Origin: CBDCEG01 sp965215775
GTDB lineage: Bacteria; Pseudomonadota; Gammaproteobacteria; Cardiobacteriales; Ostreibacteriaceae
Reading direction: 5' to 3'
Length of the DNA: 32,208 bases
NCBI GenBank assembly: GCA_965215775.1
Contig: CBDCEG010000007.1
Location: forward strand, 1-32,208
Shown here piece by piece: positions 14,904 to 24,985 of the stretch. Both the position numbers and the translations under genes were made by a program. Each line of letters begins with the position of its first letter. Within the stretch, counting starts at the first letter, position 1. Under the pieces are notes generated by a model that saw only the letters and a list, made by a program, of their open reading frames with translations, was not told where the DNA came from and searched no databases.

Positions 14904-16055
14904 TTGAATAATATGAATAATACTAAAAAAGCTATTTTGGCACTTGCTGATGGTAGCATTTTTAAGGGCGAATCTATTGGTGCTTTAGGAAATACTGTTG
15001 GAGAAGTTGTTTTTAACACTTCAATGACTGGTTACCAAGAAATCATAACTGATCCTTCTTATGCTAAGCAAATAATAACTTTCACCCACCCACATATTGG
15101 AAATACTGGGGTAAATTCTTTGGACTGGGAAGCCGAAGAAATTCACAGCTCTGGTGTAATTATTCGTGATAATTCAATAATTTGTAGCTCTTGGCGTGCT
15201 GAGAATAATTTTGAAAGCTTTTTAACTAAAAATAATATTATTGGAATTTGTAATATTGATACAAGGGCTTTAACTAATATACTTCGCGAAAAAGGTGCTC
15301 AAAATGCTTGTATTATGTCTGGAAATATTAACGAACAAGAGGCAGTTAAACTTGCCAAAGGCTTTACAGGTCTTGATAATTTAGATTTAGCAAAACAAGT
15401 ATGTTGCAAAAAAACATATGTTTACAATAATAAACAAGAATGGTTATTAACTGATAATAACTATCCAGAAAATAAAAAATTTAATAAGCATATTGTGGTT
15501 TATGATTTTGGCGTTAAAAAAAATATTCTACGCAAATTTGCCCAGCGAAATGTAAAACTAACCATAGTTCCTGCAAAAACACCTTTGGAGGAAGTTCTTA
15601 AGTTAAATCCTGATGGAATTTTCTTATCAAATGGGCCTGGCGATCCTAAAGCTTGTGAATATGCAGTTTCAACAACTAAAGAAATTTTGAATTTAGATAA
15701 ACCAATTCCAGTTTTTGGGATTTGTTTAGGAATGCAAGTTCTAGCTTTAGCAGCAAATGCTAAAACTAAAAAAATGAAATTTGGACACCATGGTGCTAAT
15801 CACCCAGTTTCAGATATTAAAACTAAAAAGGTTTATATAACAAGTCAAAATCACGGATTTGCAGTAGATGAAGCTAGCCTGCCAAATAATTTAGAGGTAA
15901 CTCATAAATCATTATTTGATAATAGTTTACAAGGAATAAAACTAACAAACTATCCTGCATTTGGCTTTCAAGGACACCCTGAAGCAAGCCCTGGCCCACA
16001 AGATATTGATTATTTATTCGATGATTTTATAGACCTTATTAATGCTACAAAATAG
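14904..16055 (+). CDS. carA: Carbamoyl-phosphate synthase, small (glutaminase) subunit
   Basis: CarA releases ammonia from glutamine and channels it to CarB to make carbamoyl phosphate for arginine and pyrimidines. The 383-residue protein has the N-terminal CarA domain ('GEVVFNTSMTGYQEIITDPS') and a class I amidotransferase with nucleophile Cys in 'VFGICLGMQVLALA', plus the His/Glu pair in 'FGFQGHPEASPGP'. 'LSNGPGDPKACEYA' and 'TSQNHGFAVDEASLP' are also typical. Two starts are possible: TTG at 14904, well spaced (9 bases) from GGGGA, and ATG at 14913, too far from it; the TTG is preferred. The gene reads through without interruption, unlike carB, which begins 34 bases later. Confidence 0.97.
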   Translation: MNNMNNTKKAILALADGSIFKGESIGALGNTVGEVVFNTSMTGYQEIITDPSYAKQIITFTHPHIGNTGVNSLDWEAEEIHSSGVIIRDNSIICSSWRAENNFESFLTKNNIIGICNIDTRALTNILREKGAQNACIMSGNINEQEAVKLAKGFTGLDNLDLAKQVCCKKTYVYNNKQEWLLTDNNYPENKKFNKHIVVYDFGVKKNILRKFAQRNVKLTIVPAKTPLEEVLKLNPDGIFLSNGPGDPKACEYAVSTTKEILNLDKPIPVFGICLGMQVLALAANAKTKKMKFGHHGANHPVSDIKTKKVYITSQNHGFAVDEASLPNNLEVTHKSLFDNSLQGIKLTNYPAFGFQGHPEASPGPQDIDYLFDDFIDLINATK

Positions 16056-16089
16056 CAATAAACCAACAATAAACTAACAGCAAAATACT

Positions 16090-19000
16090 ATGCCAAAAAG
16101 AAATGATATAAAAACCATATTAATTATAGGGGCTGGACCAATTGTTATTGGGCAAGCTTGTGAATTTGATTATTCTGGAGTACAAGCTTGTAAAGCTTTA
16201 AAAGAGGAAGGTTACAAAGTTATCTTAGTAAACTCAAACCCTGCAACGATTATGACTGACCCAGAGATGGCAGATGCAACTTACATTGAGCCTATTTTAT
16301 GGGAAACAGTCACAGAAATAATCAAAAAAGAAAAGCCTGATGCTATTTTACCAACAATGGGAGGGCAAACAGCTCTTAACTGCACTCTTGATTTGGATAA
16401 ATATGGAATTTTAGAAAAATATGGGGTTCAACTTTTGGGAGCTTCAATAAAAGCTATTGATACCGCAGAGGATAGAGAATTATTTAAACAAGCTATGGCT
16501 GAAATTGGTTTAAATTCAGCAAAATCAAAAACAATTAATAACTTAACTGATGCTATTTTATATCAAAAAGAAATTGGTTTTCCAGTTGTAATTCGCCCAT
16601 CTTTTACAATGGGTGGTTCTGGTGGTGGAATTGCATACAACCATGATGATGCTTATTTCTATTGTAGAACACGGAATTGAATTATCTCCAACAAATGAAG
16701 TTTTACTTGAAGAGTCTTTGCTTGGTTGGAAAGAGTATGAAATGGAAGTGGTTCGTGATAAAAATGACAATGCAATAATAGTTTGCTCAATTGAAAATTT
16801 AGACCCAATGGGCGTTCATACAGGCGATTCAATCACAATCGCACCAGCTCAAACTCTTACCGATAAAGAATATCAAATAATGCGTAATGCATCTATTGCT
16901 ATTTTACGCAAAATTGGAGTTGAAACAGGTGGTTCTAATGTGCAATTTTCACTAAATCCTAAAAATGGTAGGTTAATTGTAATTGAAATGAATCCTAGAG
17001 TTTCTCGCTCATCAGCTCTTGCTTCCAAAGCAACAGGCTTTCCAATTGCAAAAATTGCTGCAAAACTTGCTGTTGGTTATACTTTAGATGAACTAGATAA
17101 TGAAATAACTGGTGGGCAAACACCTGCTTCATTTGAACCAAGTTTGGATTATATTGTTACAAAAATTCCACGGTTTAATTTTGAGAAATTTCCTGAAGCT
17201 TCAAATACTTTAACAACTCAAATGAAATCAGTTGGCGAAGTTATGGCTATGGGTAGAACTTTTACAGAATCTATGCAAAAAGCTTTGCGTGGTCTTGAAA
17301 TTGGAATTTCTGGATTTGATGAACCTGATAATAATTTAGATAAAGATGAACTTAGAAATGAATTAGGGAACCCTACTCCTGATAGAATTTTTATATGTTG
17401 CCGACGCTATTCGCAAAGGTTACTCAGTTGAAGAATTATACGAAATAACAGCTATTGATACTTGGTTTTTAGCGCATATTGAATACATTATTAATTTAGA
17501 GCAGAACTTAGAAAAAACAGGGATTAAGTTATTACAAAATAAAGATAATTTATTCAAATATAAACAAAATGGTTTTTGCAGATATTAGACTTGCCAAGCT
17601 TTGTAATGTTTGTGAAGATGATATTTTCAAACTAAGGGAAAGCTTAAAAATTCTTCCAGTTTATAAAAGAGTAGATTCTTGTGCTGGTGAATTTAGCAGT
17701 GAAACACCTTATATGTATTCAACTTATGACCAAGAATGTGAAGCAAAACCAACTGATAAAGATAAAATTATAATTTTAGGTGGTGGTCCAAATAGAATTG
17801 GACAAGGAATTGAGTTTGATTATTGTTGTGTTCATGCTGCTTTTGCTCTAAATGAGTTAGGCTTTGAAAACTATAATGGTAAATTGTAACCCTGAAACTG
17901 TTTCTACAGATTATGATACTTCCTGATAGATTATATTTTGAACCATTAACCCTTGAAAATGTTTTGGAAATAGTTCGTGTAGAAAAACCCAAAGGTGTTA
18001 TTGTGCAATATGGCGGACAAACCCCTCTAAATTTAGCAAACAAACTAGAAAAACACGGCGTTCCAATTATAGGAACTAGCCCTAAATCAATTGATAAAGC
18101 CGAAGATAGAGAAGAATTTCAAGAAATGCTCAAAAAACTTTCTCTAAAACAACCACCAAATAGAATTGCTAATAGCGTTAAACTTGCAATTACTGGAGCA
18201 AAAGAAATTGGTTACCCTATTGTTGTTCGCCCTTCTTTATGTCCTTGGTGGGCGTGCTATGGAAATAATTTATGACGAAAGTAATTTATCTCGTTATATG
18301 AAAAACGCAATTAAAAATAAAGAAAGCTTACCTATTTTATTAGATAGATTTTTAAATGATGCTATTGAAGTTGATGTGGATATTATTTGTGATGGTAAAG
18401 ATGTCTTTATTGGTGGGATTATGGAGCATATTGAAGAGGCTGGAATTCATTCTGGAGATTCAGCTTGCTCACTTCCTCCTTTTTCTTTATCGCAAATGTT
18501 ACAAAGTGAATTAAAAAGACAAGTAAAATCTATGGCTTTTGAATTAGGTGTTATTGGTTTGATGAATACACAGTTTGCAATAAAAGGTGAGGATATTTAT
18601 GTTTTGGAAGTTAATCCTAGAGCATCAAGAACTGTTCCTTTTGTTTCAAAAGCAACAGGAAAAGCTTTAGCAAAAATTGCAGCAAAAGTTATGGCTGGAC
18701 AAAGTTTAAGAGAACAAAACATAATGGAAATTGATAACTTTAACTTCTTTAGCGTTAAAGAATCAGTTTTTCCGTTTGTTAAATTCCCAAAAACTGACTC
18801 ATTGCTTGGTCCAGAAATGAAGTCAACTGGAGAAGTTATGGGAACTGGGGATTCTTTTGCAGAAGCTTATTTGCACGCACTTTTGGCAGCTGGAGAAGTT
18901 TTACCACAAAAAGGAGAAACAGTTTTCATAAGCCTTAAAGATAACGATAAAAAACACTTAGTTAAACTAAGCAAACAAATAATTAATTTGGGCTACAAAA

Positions 19001-19299
19001 TAGTTGCTACTAGAGGAACTTATAAAGTATTACAAGAAGAAAATATTGAAGCAAATATTGTTAAAAAATTAGCAGAAGGAAGACCTAATATAGTTGATTC
19101 AATTAAAGGTGGAGAAATATCTTTGGTTATAAATACAACCAGAGGGCAAAAAACAATTTCAGATTCTTTTAATATAAGAAGAGAATCTATTATGAATAAA
19201 ACTATGTATGCAACAACAATAGCCGCCGCTAACGCTATCGTTATGGCATTAGCAATAAAAGACACAAAAAGAATAAAAAAATTACAAGATTTACATTAA
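16090..19299 (+). CDS. carB: Carbamoyl-phosphate synthase, large subunit; frame broken six times by single extra bases
   Basis: CarB carries two ATP-grasp halves that turn bicarbonate, ammonia and two ATP into carbamoyl phosphate. Homology to the known protein is continuous from 'KTILIIGAGPIVIGQACEFD' to 'ANAIVMALAIKDT', but the frame changes at six places: about 16653 (T), 17388-17392 (T run), 17573-17577 (T run), 17867-17870 (A run), 17922 (C) and 18236-18238 (T run). Each is one extra base. Removing all six from the 3210-base span leaves exactly 1068 codons including the stop (1067 residues; E. coli has 1073). Motifs such as 'GGSNVQFSLNPKNGRLIVIE', 'LGGGPNRIGQGIEFDYC' and 'VEVNPRASRTVPFVSKATG' ('LEVNPRA' here) are retained. 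Consensus error is the likeliest cause; as written the gene would be inactive. Confidence 0.93.
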
Positions 19300-19345
19300 A
19301 TATTTACATTAAAAATTTAAATAAGATAAAAATAGGAGTATAAAA

Positions 19346-19826
19346 ATGCAAGATAGATATCCAATGACAAAGCTAGGCGCGCAAACAATGCAAAGTGAGT
19401 TAGATAGATTAAAAAACATTGAAAGACCAAAAGTTATAGAAGCAATCTCAACAGCTAGAGAATACGGTGATTTAAAAGAAAATGCCGAATACCATGCAGC
19501 AAGAGAAGAACAAGGACTTATGGAAGCTAGAATTAAAGACTTAGAATACAAACTAAGCCTTGCTCAAGTTATTGATATTGATAATATTCCTCATAATGGA
19601 CGAGTTTGTTTTTGGAACTACTGTAAAGCTTGAGGATTTAGACACTGAGCAAAAACTAACTTATAAAATTGTAGGACAAGATGAAGCTAATATCAGCAAA
19701 GGGTTACTTGCTTATAATACTCCAATCGCAAGAGCTTTGATTGGAAATAGTAAAGAAGATGTTATTGAGATTGAAACACCTAGCAAAACAATAACTTATG
19801 AAATATTAGATGTTATTTATCAATAA
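19346..19826 (+). CDS. greA: Transcription elongation factor GreA; one frameshift
   Basis: GreA binds in the RNA polymerase secondary channel and rescues arrested complexes by stimulating RNA cleavage. The N-terminal coiled coil includes the acidic-tip segment 'YGDLKENAEYHAAREEQG'. The C-terminal FKBP-like domain continues 'TVKLEDLDTEQKLTYKIVG', 'PIARALIGNSKEDVIEI'. The frame breaks at 19605-19607, where GTTTG should be GTTG (reading GRVVFGTTV). Removing one T gives 159 codons plus stop; E. coli GreA has 158. It follows carB after 46 bases, the usual gammaproteobacterial order. The start at 19346 has GGAG 9 bases upstream. Confidence 0.93.
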
Positions 19827-19879
19827 TTAAAAATAATATTTAAACTATAAAATTCAGGGTGAAATAATCCAATAGAAAT

Positions 19880-20744
19880 ATGAAACTATTTTGCCCTGCC
19901 AAATTAAACCTTTTCTTACATATTTTCAAACAACGAGAAGATGGATTTCACAATCTTGAAACTTTTTTCCAGCTAATTGATTTATATGATGTTGTAACCT
20001 TACTCCTTTAGATGATAATTCAATAAAGGTTGAAAATTCTAACAAATATATAAATGAAACTGATGATATTTGTTACAAAGCAGCAAAGCTCTTACAAACA
20101 AAAATGTAATATTTCAAAAGGTGTCTTAATAAAAGTTAAAAAAAACATACCAATTGGTGCTGGTCTTGGTGGTGGTAGCTCAAATGCAGCTTATACTTTG
20201 ATGGGATTGAATAAACTTTGGAATTGTAATTTATCTAGCTCAGAATTACAAAAACTTGGATTGAAATTAGGCTCAGATGTTCCTGTTTTTATTCATAATA
20301 GAAGTTGCCTTGCTAATTCACGCGGTGAGAATTTCATCAAAACTCCAAAAGAAATAACTGATATGTTTACAGGAAAAACTATAGCTTTACTTTTTCCTAA
20401 TATAAATAATAGCACTAAAAATATTTTTAATTCAGAATTGCTAAAAAAGAGAAATCAAAATAATTATAATTTAGAAAAGTTTAGTCTAAATTCAAATATA
20501 AATTCTATAAAAAATATGTTTTTTACTAATGATTTTGAAAAAGTTGTTTTTTGTAAATTCACCCAAAATACTAGAAGCAAAAAGAAAGCTAGAACAGTTT
20601 AGCCCAACTCATTTAACAGGAACTGGAAGTTGTCTTTATTCTGTGCTTGACGATAATAAAAAAACTGATAGAATTGTCCACTCTTTAGAAAGCAAATATG
20701 ATTTATTTATGGTAAAAGCTATAAAAACAAATATCAAAAAATGA
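19880..20744 (+). CDS. ispE: 4-(cytidine 5'-diphospho)-2-C-methyl-D-erythritol kinase; three frame shifts
   Basis: IspE is the GHMP-family kinase of the MEP isoprenoid pathway. The true start is ATG 19880 ('MKLFCPAKLNLFLHIFKQRE', with the active-site Lys in PAKLN). The frame then changes at about 19998 (one C apparently missing), in the A run 20100-20104 (one extra A) and near 20561 (one extra base). Net correction gives 287 codons plus stop, normal for the family. The ATP loop 'PIGAGLGGGSSNAAYTLMG', the catalytic 'LGSDVPVFI' and the closing 'HLTGTGSCLYSVL' are all present. It lies directly before the tRNA-Gln gene and prs, as in other gammaproteobacteria (lolB is not seen upstream here). Confidence 0.9.
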
Positions 20745-20786
20745 TAAATGAATATAATTCATATTATTTCTAATGCTTACTTAAAT

Positions 20787-20862
20787 AGGGGTATAGCCAA
20801 GTGGTTAAGGCACCGGCTTTTGATGCCGGCACGCGGTGGTTCGAATCCACCTACCCCTGCCA
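20787..20862 (+). tRNA. tRNA-Gln (anticodon TTG)
   Basis: A 76-base cloverleaf is readable: acceptor arms AGGGGTA / TACCCCT, anticodon stem CCGGC / GCCGG around the loop TTTTGAT with anticodon TTG, T arm GTGG-TTCGAAT-CCAC, and an encoded CCA at 20860-20862 after the discriminator G. The ispE-tRNA-prs position is conserved in gammaproteobacteria and supports the call. Confidence 0.95.
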
Positions 20863-21007
20863 ATTTAAAATATGAATTCCCCCCATTTACATCTTTTATA
20901 AATTTCTTCTTTAAGAAAAATATTAGTGCAAATAATAAAACCAGTATTAATATAGACAATTTTTCAAACCCAATTTTCTCAACTACTAAACTCAAAAAGG
21001 CACTAAA

Positions 21008-21974
21008 ATGCAAAAAAAAAGTATGACAGTTTTTACAGGTTCCGCTAATCCTCAACTAGCAAGACTTGTTGCTCAACATTTAGGATTGCCTTTAGGGCAA
21101 GCAAAAGTTGGCAAATTTTCTGATGGTGAAATTAATATTGAACTACAAGAAAATGTTAGAGGAAAAGATGTTTTTATAATCCAACCAACAAGCGCCCCAA
21201 CAAATGATAATCTAATGGAATTAATGTTTATGGTTGACGCGATTAGAAGAGCTTCTGCAGGTAGAATAACAGCTGTTATTCCATACTTTGGATATTCTAG
21301 ACAAGACAGAAGACCACATTCTGCTAGAGTTCCTATTTCAGCTAAAGTTGTAGCTAATATGGTTGCAAGGGCTGGCGTAAATAGAGTTCTTACAATGGAT
21401 TTGCATGCAGATCAAATTCAAGGGTTTTTCAATATTCCAGTTGATAATATCTATGCAACACCAATTATGATAAATGATATTTTAGCACTTCAGCTTGATA
21501 ATATTATGGTTGTTTCACCTGATGTTGGTGGTGTTCTTAGAGCAAGAGCTGCAGCCAAAAGATTACCTGGTGCTAATTTAGCAATTATTGATAAAAGACG
21601 CCCAAAAGCAAATGAATCTGAAGTTATGAATATAATTGGTGAAGATATTGAAGGTAAAAACTGTATTATAATTGATGATATGGTTGACACAGCAGGAACT
21701 CTTGCTAAAGCTGCTAATGCTTTAAAAGATAAAGGAGCTGCTTCTGTTCGTGCATATTGCACCCATGCAATATTATCAGGTGATGCACTTACAAATCTTG
21801 AACAGTCTGGTTTAGATGAGCTGGTTGTTACCGATTCTATTAATATAGAAGACAAAAGAAAAATATGTAAGAAAATAAGAACAGTTGGTATTTCAGGGTT
21901 ATTAAGCTGAATGTATCAGAAGAATTCATGTGGAAGAATCTATTTCAACTTTATTTGTTGAATATATGAAGTAA
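21008..21974 (+). CDS. prs: Ribose-phosphate pyrophosphokinase; one frameshift near the 3' end
   Basis: Prs makes PRPP from ribose 5-phosphate and ATP for nucleotide, histidine and tryptophan synthesis. Conserved parts are 'FSDGEINIELQENVRG', 'SRQDRRPHSARVPISAKVVA', 'MDLHADQIQGFFN' and the PRPP loop 'IDDMVDTAGTLAKAA'. As written the frame stops at 21910 ('ISGLLS'). One extra A at 21904-21905 accounts for this: removing it continues 'AECIRRIHVEESISTLFVEY' and 'MK', with stop at 21974. That is the expected family C-terminus and gives 321 residues (E. coli 315). The start at 21008 has AAGG 7 bases upstream. Confidence 0.93.
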
Positions 21975-22022
21975 ATAGAGTATTCTACTTGGTCGCAAGT
22001 CACTTTGTGGCTTTGCACTTTT

Positions 22023-22052
22023 GCTTACAACGGTCGCAGTTGTAAGCTTTTT
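22023..22052 (+). terminator. Hairpin followed by T run in the rplY leader
   Basis: An 8-base perfect stem GCTTACAA / TTGTAAGC with loop CGGTCGCAG is followed by five Ts, 49 bases after the restored prs stop and 26 bases before rplY. It can end the prs transcript or act as an attenuator for rplY. A second, unpaired GGTCGCA lies upstream at 21991. Confidence 0.6.
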
Positions 22053-22077
22053 AATTATTTAAACGGAGAATTACAAA

Positions 22078-22743
22078 ATGTCTAAAAATACATTTTCATT
22101 ACAAGCTGAAACAAGAAACGACATAGGGAAAGGTGCGAGCCGCCGCCTGCGTCACGAAAATAAAGTTCCAGCTGTTGTTTACGGTGGAGAAGGTGAGCCT
22201 GTCTCTATTACTATTGGTCAATTTGAGATTTTAAAATGTCTTAATAATGATTCTTTCTACTCACAAATCATTGATATTAATATTAATGGCGAAGTTACTG
22301 AAACTATCTTAAGAGACTTACAAAGACACCCTTATAAGCCTACAATCCTACATGCGGATTTCCAAAGAATTGTTCGTGGTCAAAAACTTACAGTTAATGT
22401 TCCACTTCACTTCATTAACATGGAGAATTCTGTTGGTGTTAAAGCAAGTGGTATCGCTAACCAACATATTATTGATATTGAAGTTTCTTGTCGTCCAGGT
22501 GATTTACCAGAGTCAATTATTGTTGATGTTGAAGAGATAGGAATTGGTGATACAATTCACTTATCACAAATCATTATGCCAGAAGGAGTTACTATTGTTG
22601 CTCTTGATAATGATGAGTCTGAAGGTGGAGATGCTAATCAGATCGTTTATTCTGTTCATGCTCCAAAAGCTGAAAAAGTTGAGGAAGAAGTGGTTGAATC
22701 TGAAGATGAAGCAGAAGCTACTGAAGAAAAGAAAGATGATTAA
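22078..22743 (+). CDS. rplY: 50S ribosomal protein bL25, long (CTC/TL5) form
   Basis: The 221-residue protein binds 5S rRNA. Residues 1-95 form the L25 core ('ETRNDIGKGASRRLRHENKV', 'PAVVYGGEGEPVSI', 'LRDLQRHPYKPTILHADFQR'). Residues 100-185 form the C-terminal TL5/CTC beta domain ('NVPLHFINMENSVGVKASG', 'PGDLPESIIVDVEEIGIGD'), and the tail is highly acidic. The frame is intact. An excellent ribosome site (CGGAG) lies 8 bases before the ATG. It is followed by pth after 33 bases, the usual arrangement. Confidence 0.96.
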   Translation: MSKNTFSLQAETRNDIGKGASRRLRHENKVPAVVYGGEGEPVSITIGQFEILKCLNNDSFYSQIIDININGEVTETILRDLQRHPYKPTILHADFQRIVRGQKLTVNVPLHFINMENSVGVKASGIANQHIIDIEVSCRPGDLPESIIVDVEEIGIGDTIHLSQIIMPEGVTIVALDNDESEGGDANQIVYSVHAPKAEKVEEEVVESEDEAEATEEKKDD

Positions 22744-22776
22744 TCACTATTACCAGTAAAACTAAGATATACATTT

Positions 22777-23329
22777 ATGAAAATAATAGTTGGACTAGGA
22801 AATCCTGGTGATAAATACTCAAAAACCCGCCATAACGCGGGTTTTTGGTTTTTTAGATTACTTAGAATGTGATTTTAGACTTGATAAAAAATTCAATGCT
22901 TTGGTTTGTAAAACAATAATAGGCAATCAAGAAATTATCTTACTAAAACCCATGTCATTTATGAATTTAAGCGGCGACCCTGTTCAAAAAGCTTTACACT
23001 TTTATAAAATACCTGTTTCTGAAATGTTAGTTATTCACGATGAACTTGACTTCCAAGCAGGATTAATGAAGCTAAAGCAAGGTGGTGGACACGCAGGTCA
23101 TAATGGCTTAAGAGATATAATTTCTAAAACAGGTTCAAATGATTTTTTAAGATTAAGAGTTGGAATAGATAGACCGCCTCATAGCGGACAAGTTGCAAAT
23201 TATGTTTTAAAACAACCATCAAAAGCAGATAGTCAATTAATAAAGGATAATTTTATTAATGCAGAGAATGCAATAAATATACTTATAAAAGAAGACCTTT
23301 CTAAAGCAATGTTATATTTACACTCTTAA
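22777..23329 (+). CDS. pth: Peptidyl-tRNA hydrolase; one frameshift near the 5' end
   Basis: Pth recycles tRNA from peptidyl-tRNA that drops off the ribosome. The true start is ATG 22777 ('MKIIVGLGNPGDKYSKTRHN', containing the catalytic His). In the T run 22849-22854 one extra base breaks the frame; removing it gives 'AGFWFLDYLECDFRLDKKFN' and continuous homology to the stop. Restored length is 183 residues (E. coli 194). Other conserved parts are 'LLKPMSFMNLSGDPV', 'VIHDELDFQAGLMKLKQGGG' (catalytic Asp) and 'HAGHNGLRDI'. The gene converges on the ABC permease genes. Confidence 0.93.
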
Positions 23330-23370
23330 AATACAGCCTAAATAAAAACAAAACCTCTTACAAATAAAAA

Positions 23371-24084
23371 CTATACTTTTTTATGCTGTGCTTGTTTTAG
23401 ATGCACTAAAAACTTTTTCTCAAGTAATTTCACAAAGACAACTATTAATGTGGTTAAAAATAAATAGATTAGTGCTGCAGTGATATAAGGTGTATAAGGG
23501 TCATAAGAGTCATTTGCTATTTTTCTAGCAACACCAGTTATATCAATAATGGTTACAAAAGAAACCATTGCAGAGCCGTGTAACATATATATGATTTCAT
23601 TACCATAAGCTGGGATTGCACGCCTAAATGCACTAGGCAGGATTATTCTATAAAGAGTTTGCCAAGCACTCATTCCCATTGATTTAGAAGCTTCTATTTC
23701 ACCAACTGGAGTATTTCGCATTGACCCCTTTATAATTTCAGAAGTGTAAGCTCCTGTATTTAAAACCAAAGCAAGCAAAGCCCAAGGCCAAGCGTGTTCA
23801 AATAAAACCCATAAAGAACTATCTACCAACCACACAATAGAGCCTGCGAATATTCCAACACCATAATAAAAAATATAAAGCTGTATTAACAAAGGTGTTC
23901 CACGAAATATATAACTATAGGTATTTGCTAAAAGTCTAAGCCAGCTTTTATCAGATTGTGAAGCTATTGCAGTCAAAATAGCAATAAAAAAACCAATAAA
24001 TAATGCTAAAGAAACTAACCAAATAGTAGTCCAAGTTCCTGATAGCAATGCTGGTATATTGTTTTTAATTAATTCAAAATTCAC
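23371..24084 (-). CDS. Polar amino-acid ABC transporter permease (HisM/ArtM type)
   Basis: This 237-residue inner-membrane permease has about five transmembrane segments, e.g. 'TIWLVSLALFIGFFIAIL' near the N-terminus and 'YITAALIYLFLTTLIVVFV' near the C-terminus. The inner-loop EAA motif that docks the ATPase is 'EIEASKSMGMSAWQTLYRI'. 'FRGTPLLIQLYIFYYG' is a family signature. It probably pairs with the permease upstream (40 bases) to form a heterodimeric channel for basic amino acids such as histidine or arginine. It is the last gene of the cluster; no ATP-binding subunit follows. Confidence 0.85.
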   Translation of the reverse strand: MNFELIKNNIPALLSGTWTTIWLVSLALFIGFFIAILTAIASQSDKSWLRLLANTYSYIFRGTPLLIQLYIFYYGVGIFAGSIVWLVDSSLWVLFEHAWPWALLALVLNTGAYTSEIIKGSMRNTPVGEIEASKSMGMSAWQTLYRIILPSAFRRAIPAYGNEIIYMLHGSAMVSFVTIIDITGVARKIANDSYDPYTPYITAALIYLFLTTLIVVFVKLLEKKFLVHLKQAQHKKV

Positions 24085-24124
24085 TATATCACTCTTCTTT
24101 TAATATTATTAAATATACAAAAGT

Positions 24125-24856
24125 TTATAACTTCCTAACAAAGCCAGCGCTATATCGTTGCTCTAAAAACTTAAATATAAAACTTGATATAGCTGTAAAT
24201 AATAAAAACACAGCAGCTGCAAACAAATAATAGGTAAATGTTTCTTGAGTTTGAGCTGCTGCATCTTTAGATATTTTAACTAAATCTTTCAGTGAAATTA
24301 GAGAAACTAAAGCTGTTGCTTTTAGCATAACTTGCCAATTATTTCCAATTCCTGGTAGTGCATGCCTAACCATTTGTGGAAAAGTTATTTTAAAAAAAAT
24401 TCTTGTTGAGCTTAATCCCAATGATTTAGCAGCTTCAACCTGCCCTTTAGGCACGGACAACAAAGCTCCACGAAATGTTTCGGCCATATAAGCACCATAA
24501 ATAAAACCAATAGTTGCAGTCCCAACTGCAAAAGCACTTAGATTAACAAAATCAATTTCCCATCCTCTACTTTCATTTAACTTAAAAATAGTATCATTTA
24601 TAAATTGTTGCCCACCATAAAAAATCAAAAGCATTAAAATAAGCTCAGGTATTCCTCTAACAATAGTTGTATATATAAAGGAAATTATTTCCGCAACTTT
24701 GCTTTTTGAGAGTCTTAAAAGAGCAAAAACAACTCCAATGACAATGGATATAATAAGTGCTAATAAAGCAACAGAAATAGTTGTTAATGCACCAGACATT
24801 AAAATAGGAAAGCGTTCTAGTAGGCTTGATGAAATAATTGTAGTTAGACTTATCAA
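24125..24856 (-). CDS. Polar amino-acid ABC transporter permease (HisQ/ArtQ type)
   Basis: The 243-residue protein is the partner permease. It has 'VRGIPELILMLLIFYGGQQF', the counterpart of the R-G-TP-L signature, 'GFIYGAYMAETFRGALLSV' and the EAA loop 'KGQVEAAKSLGLSSTRIFFK'. There are about five membrane segments. It is separated from the binding-protein gene upstream by a terminator hairpin, so the permeases are probably expressed at lower levels than the binding protein. Substrate is inferred only from the neighbouring binding protein. Confidence 0.85.
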   Translation of the reverse strand: MISLTTIISSSLLERFPILMSGALTTISVALLALIISIVIGVVFALLRLSKSKVAEIISFIYTTIVRGIPELILMLLIFYGGQQFINDTIFKLNESRGWEIDFVNLSAFAVGTATIGFIYGAYMAETFRGALLSVPKGQVEAAKSLGLSSTRIFFKITFPQMVRHALPGIGNNWQVMLKATALVSLISLKDLVKISKDAAAQTQETFTYYLFAAAVFLLFTAISSFIFKFLEQRYSAGFVRKL

Positions 24857-24933
24857 AATAAATATAATTTTTGTTTGTTATGAATGTTTCAAGTATGTTA
24901 ATTACTCAAATTGTATTATATATAATACAAAAA

Positions 24934-24960
24934 AATAAAGCCCTATGAAAGGGCTTTATT
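24934..24960. terminator. Bidirectional hairpin between binding-protein and permease genes
   Basis: AATAAAGCCCT / AGGGCTTTATT is a perfect 11-base stem with a 5-base loop and A/T runs on both sides. It lies just after the binding-protein stop (minus strand). Such partial terminators commonly make the binding protein more abundant than its permeases. Confidence 0.85.
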
Positions 24961-24985
24961 TTTTAATATTTAATTATGGCTAATT

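Noticed and set aside
16640..18240. Programmed +1 recoding in carB
   Set aside because: The six sites share no slippery codon, stop context or stimulator, and neighbouring genes show the same type of insertion, so read error is simpler.
21490..21855. Antisense open frame in prs
   Set aside because: It is the mirror of a conserved coding region, with no ribosome site or family resemblance.
22808..22847. Start of pth at 22808
   Set aside because: The residues before the shift in that frame are unrelated to Pth; the true N-terminus is in the other frame from ATG 22777.
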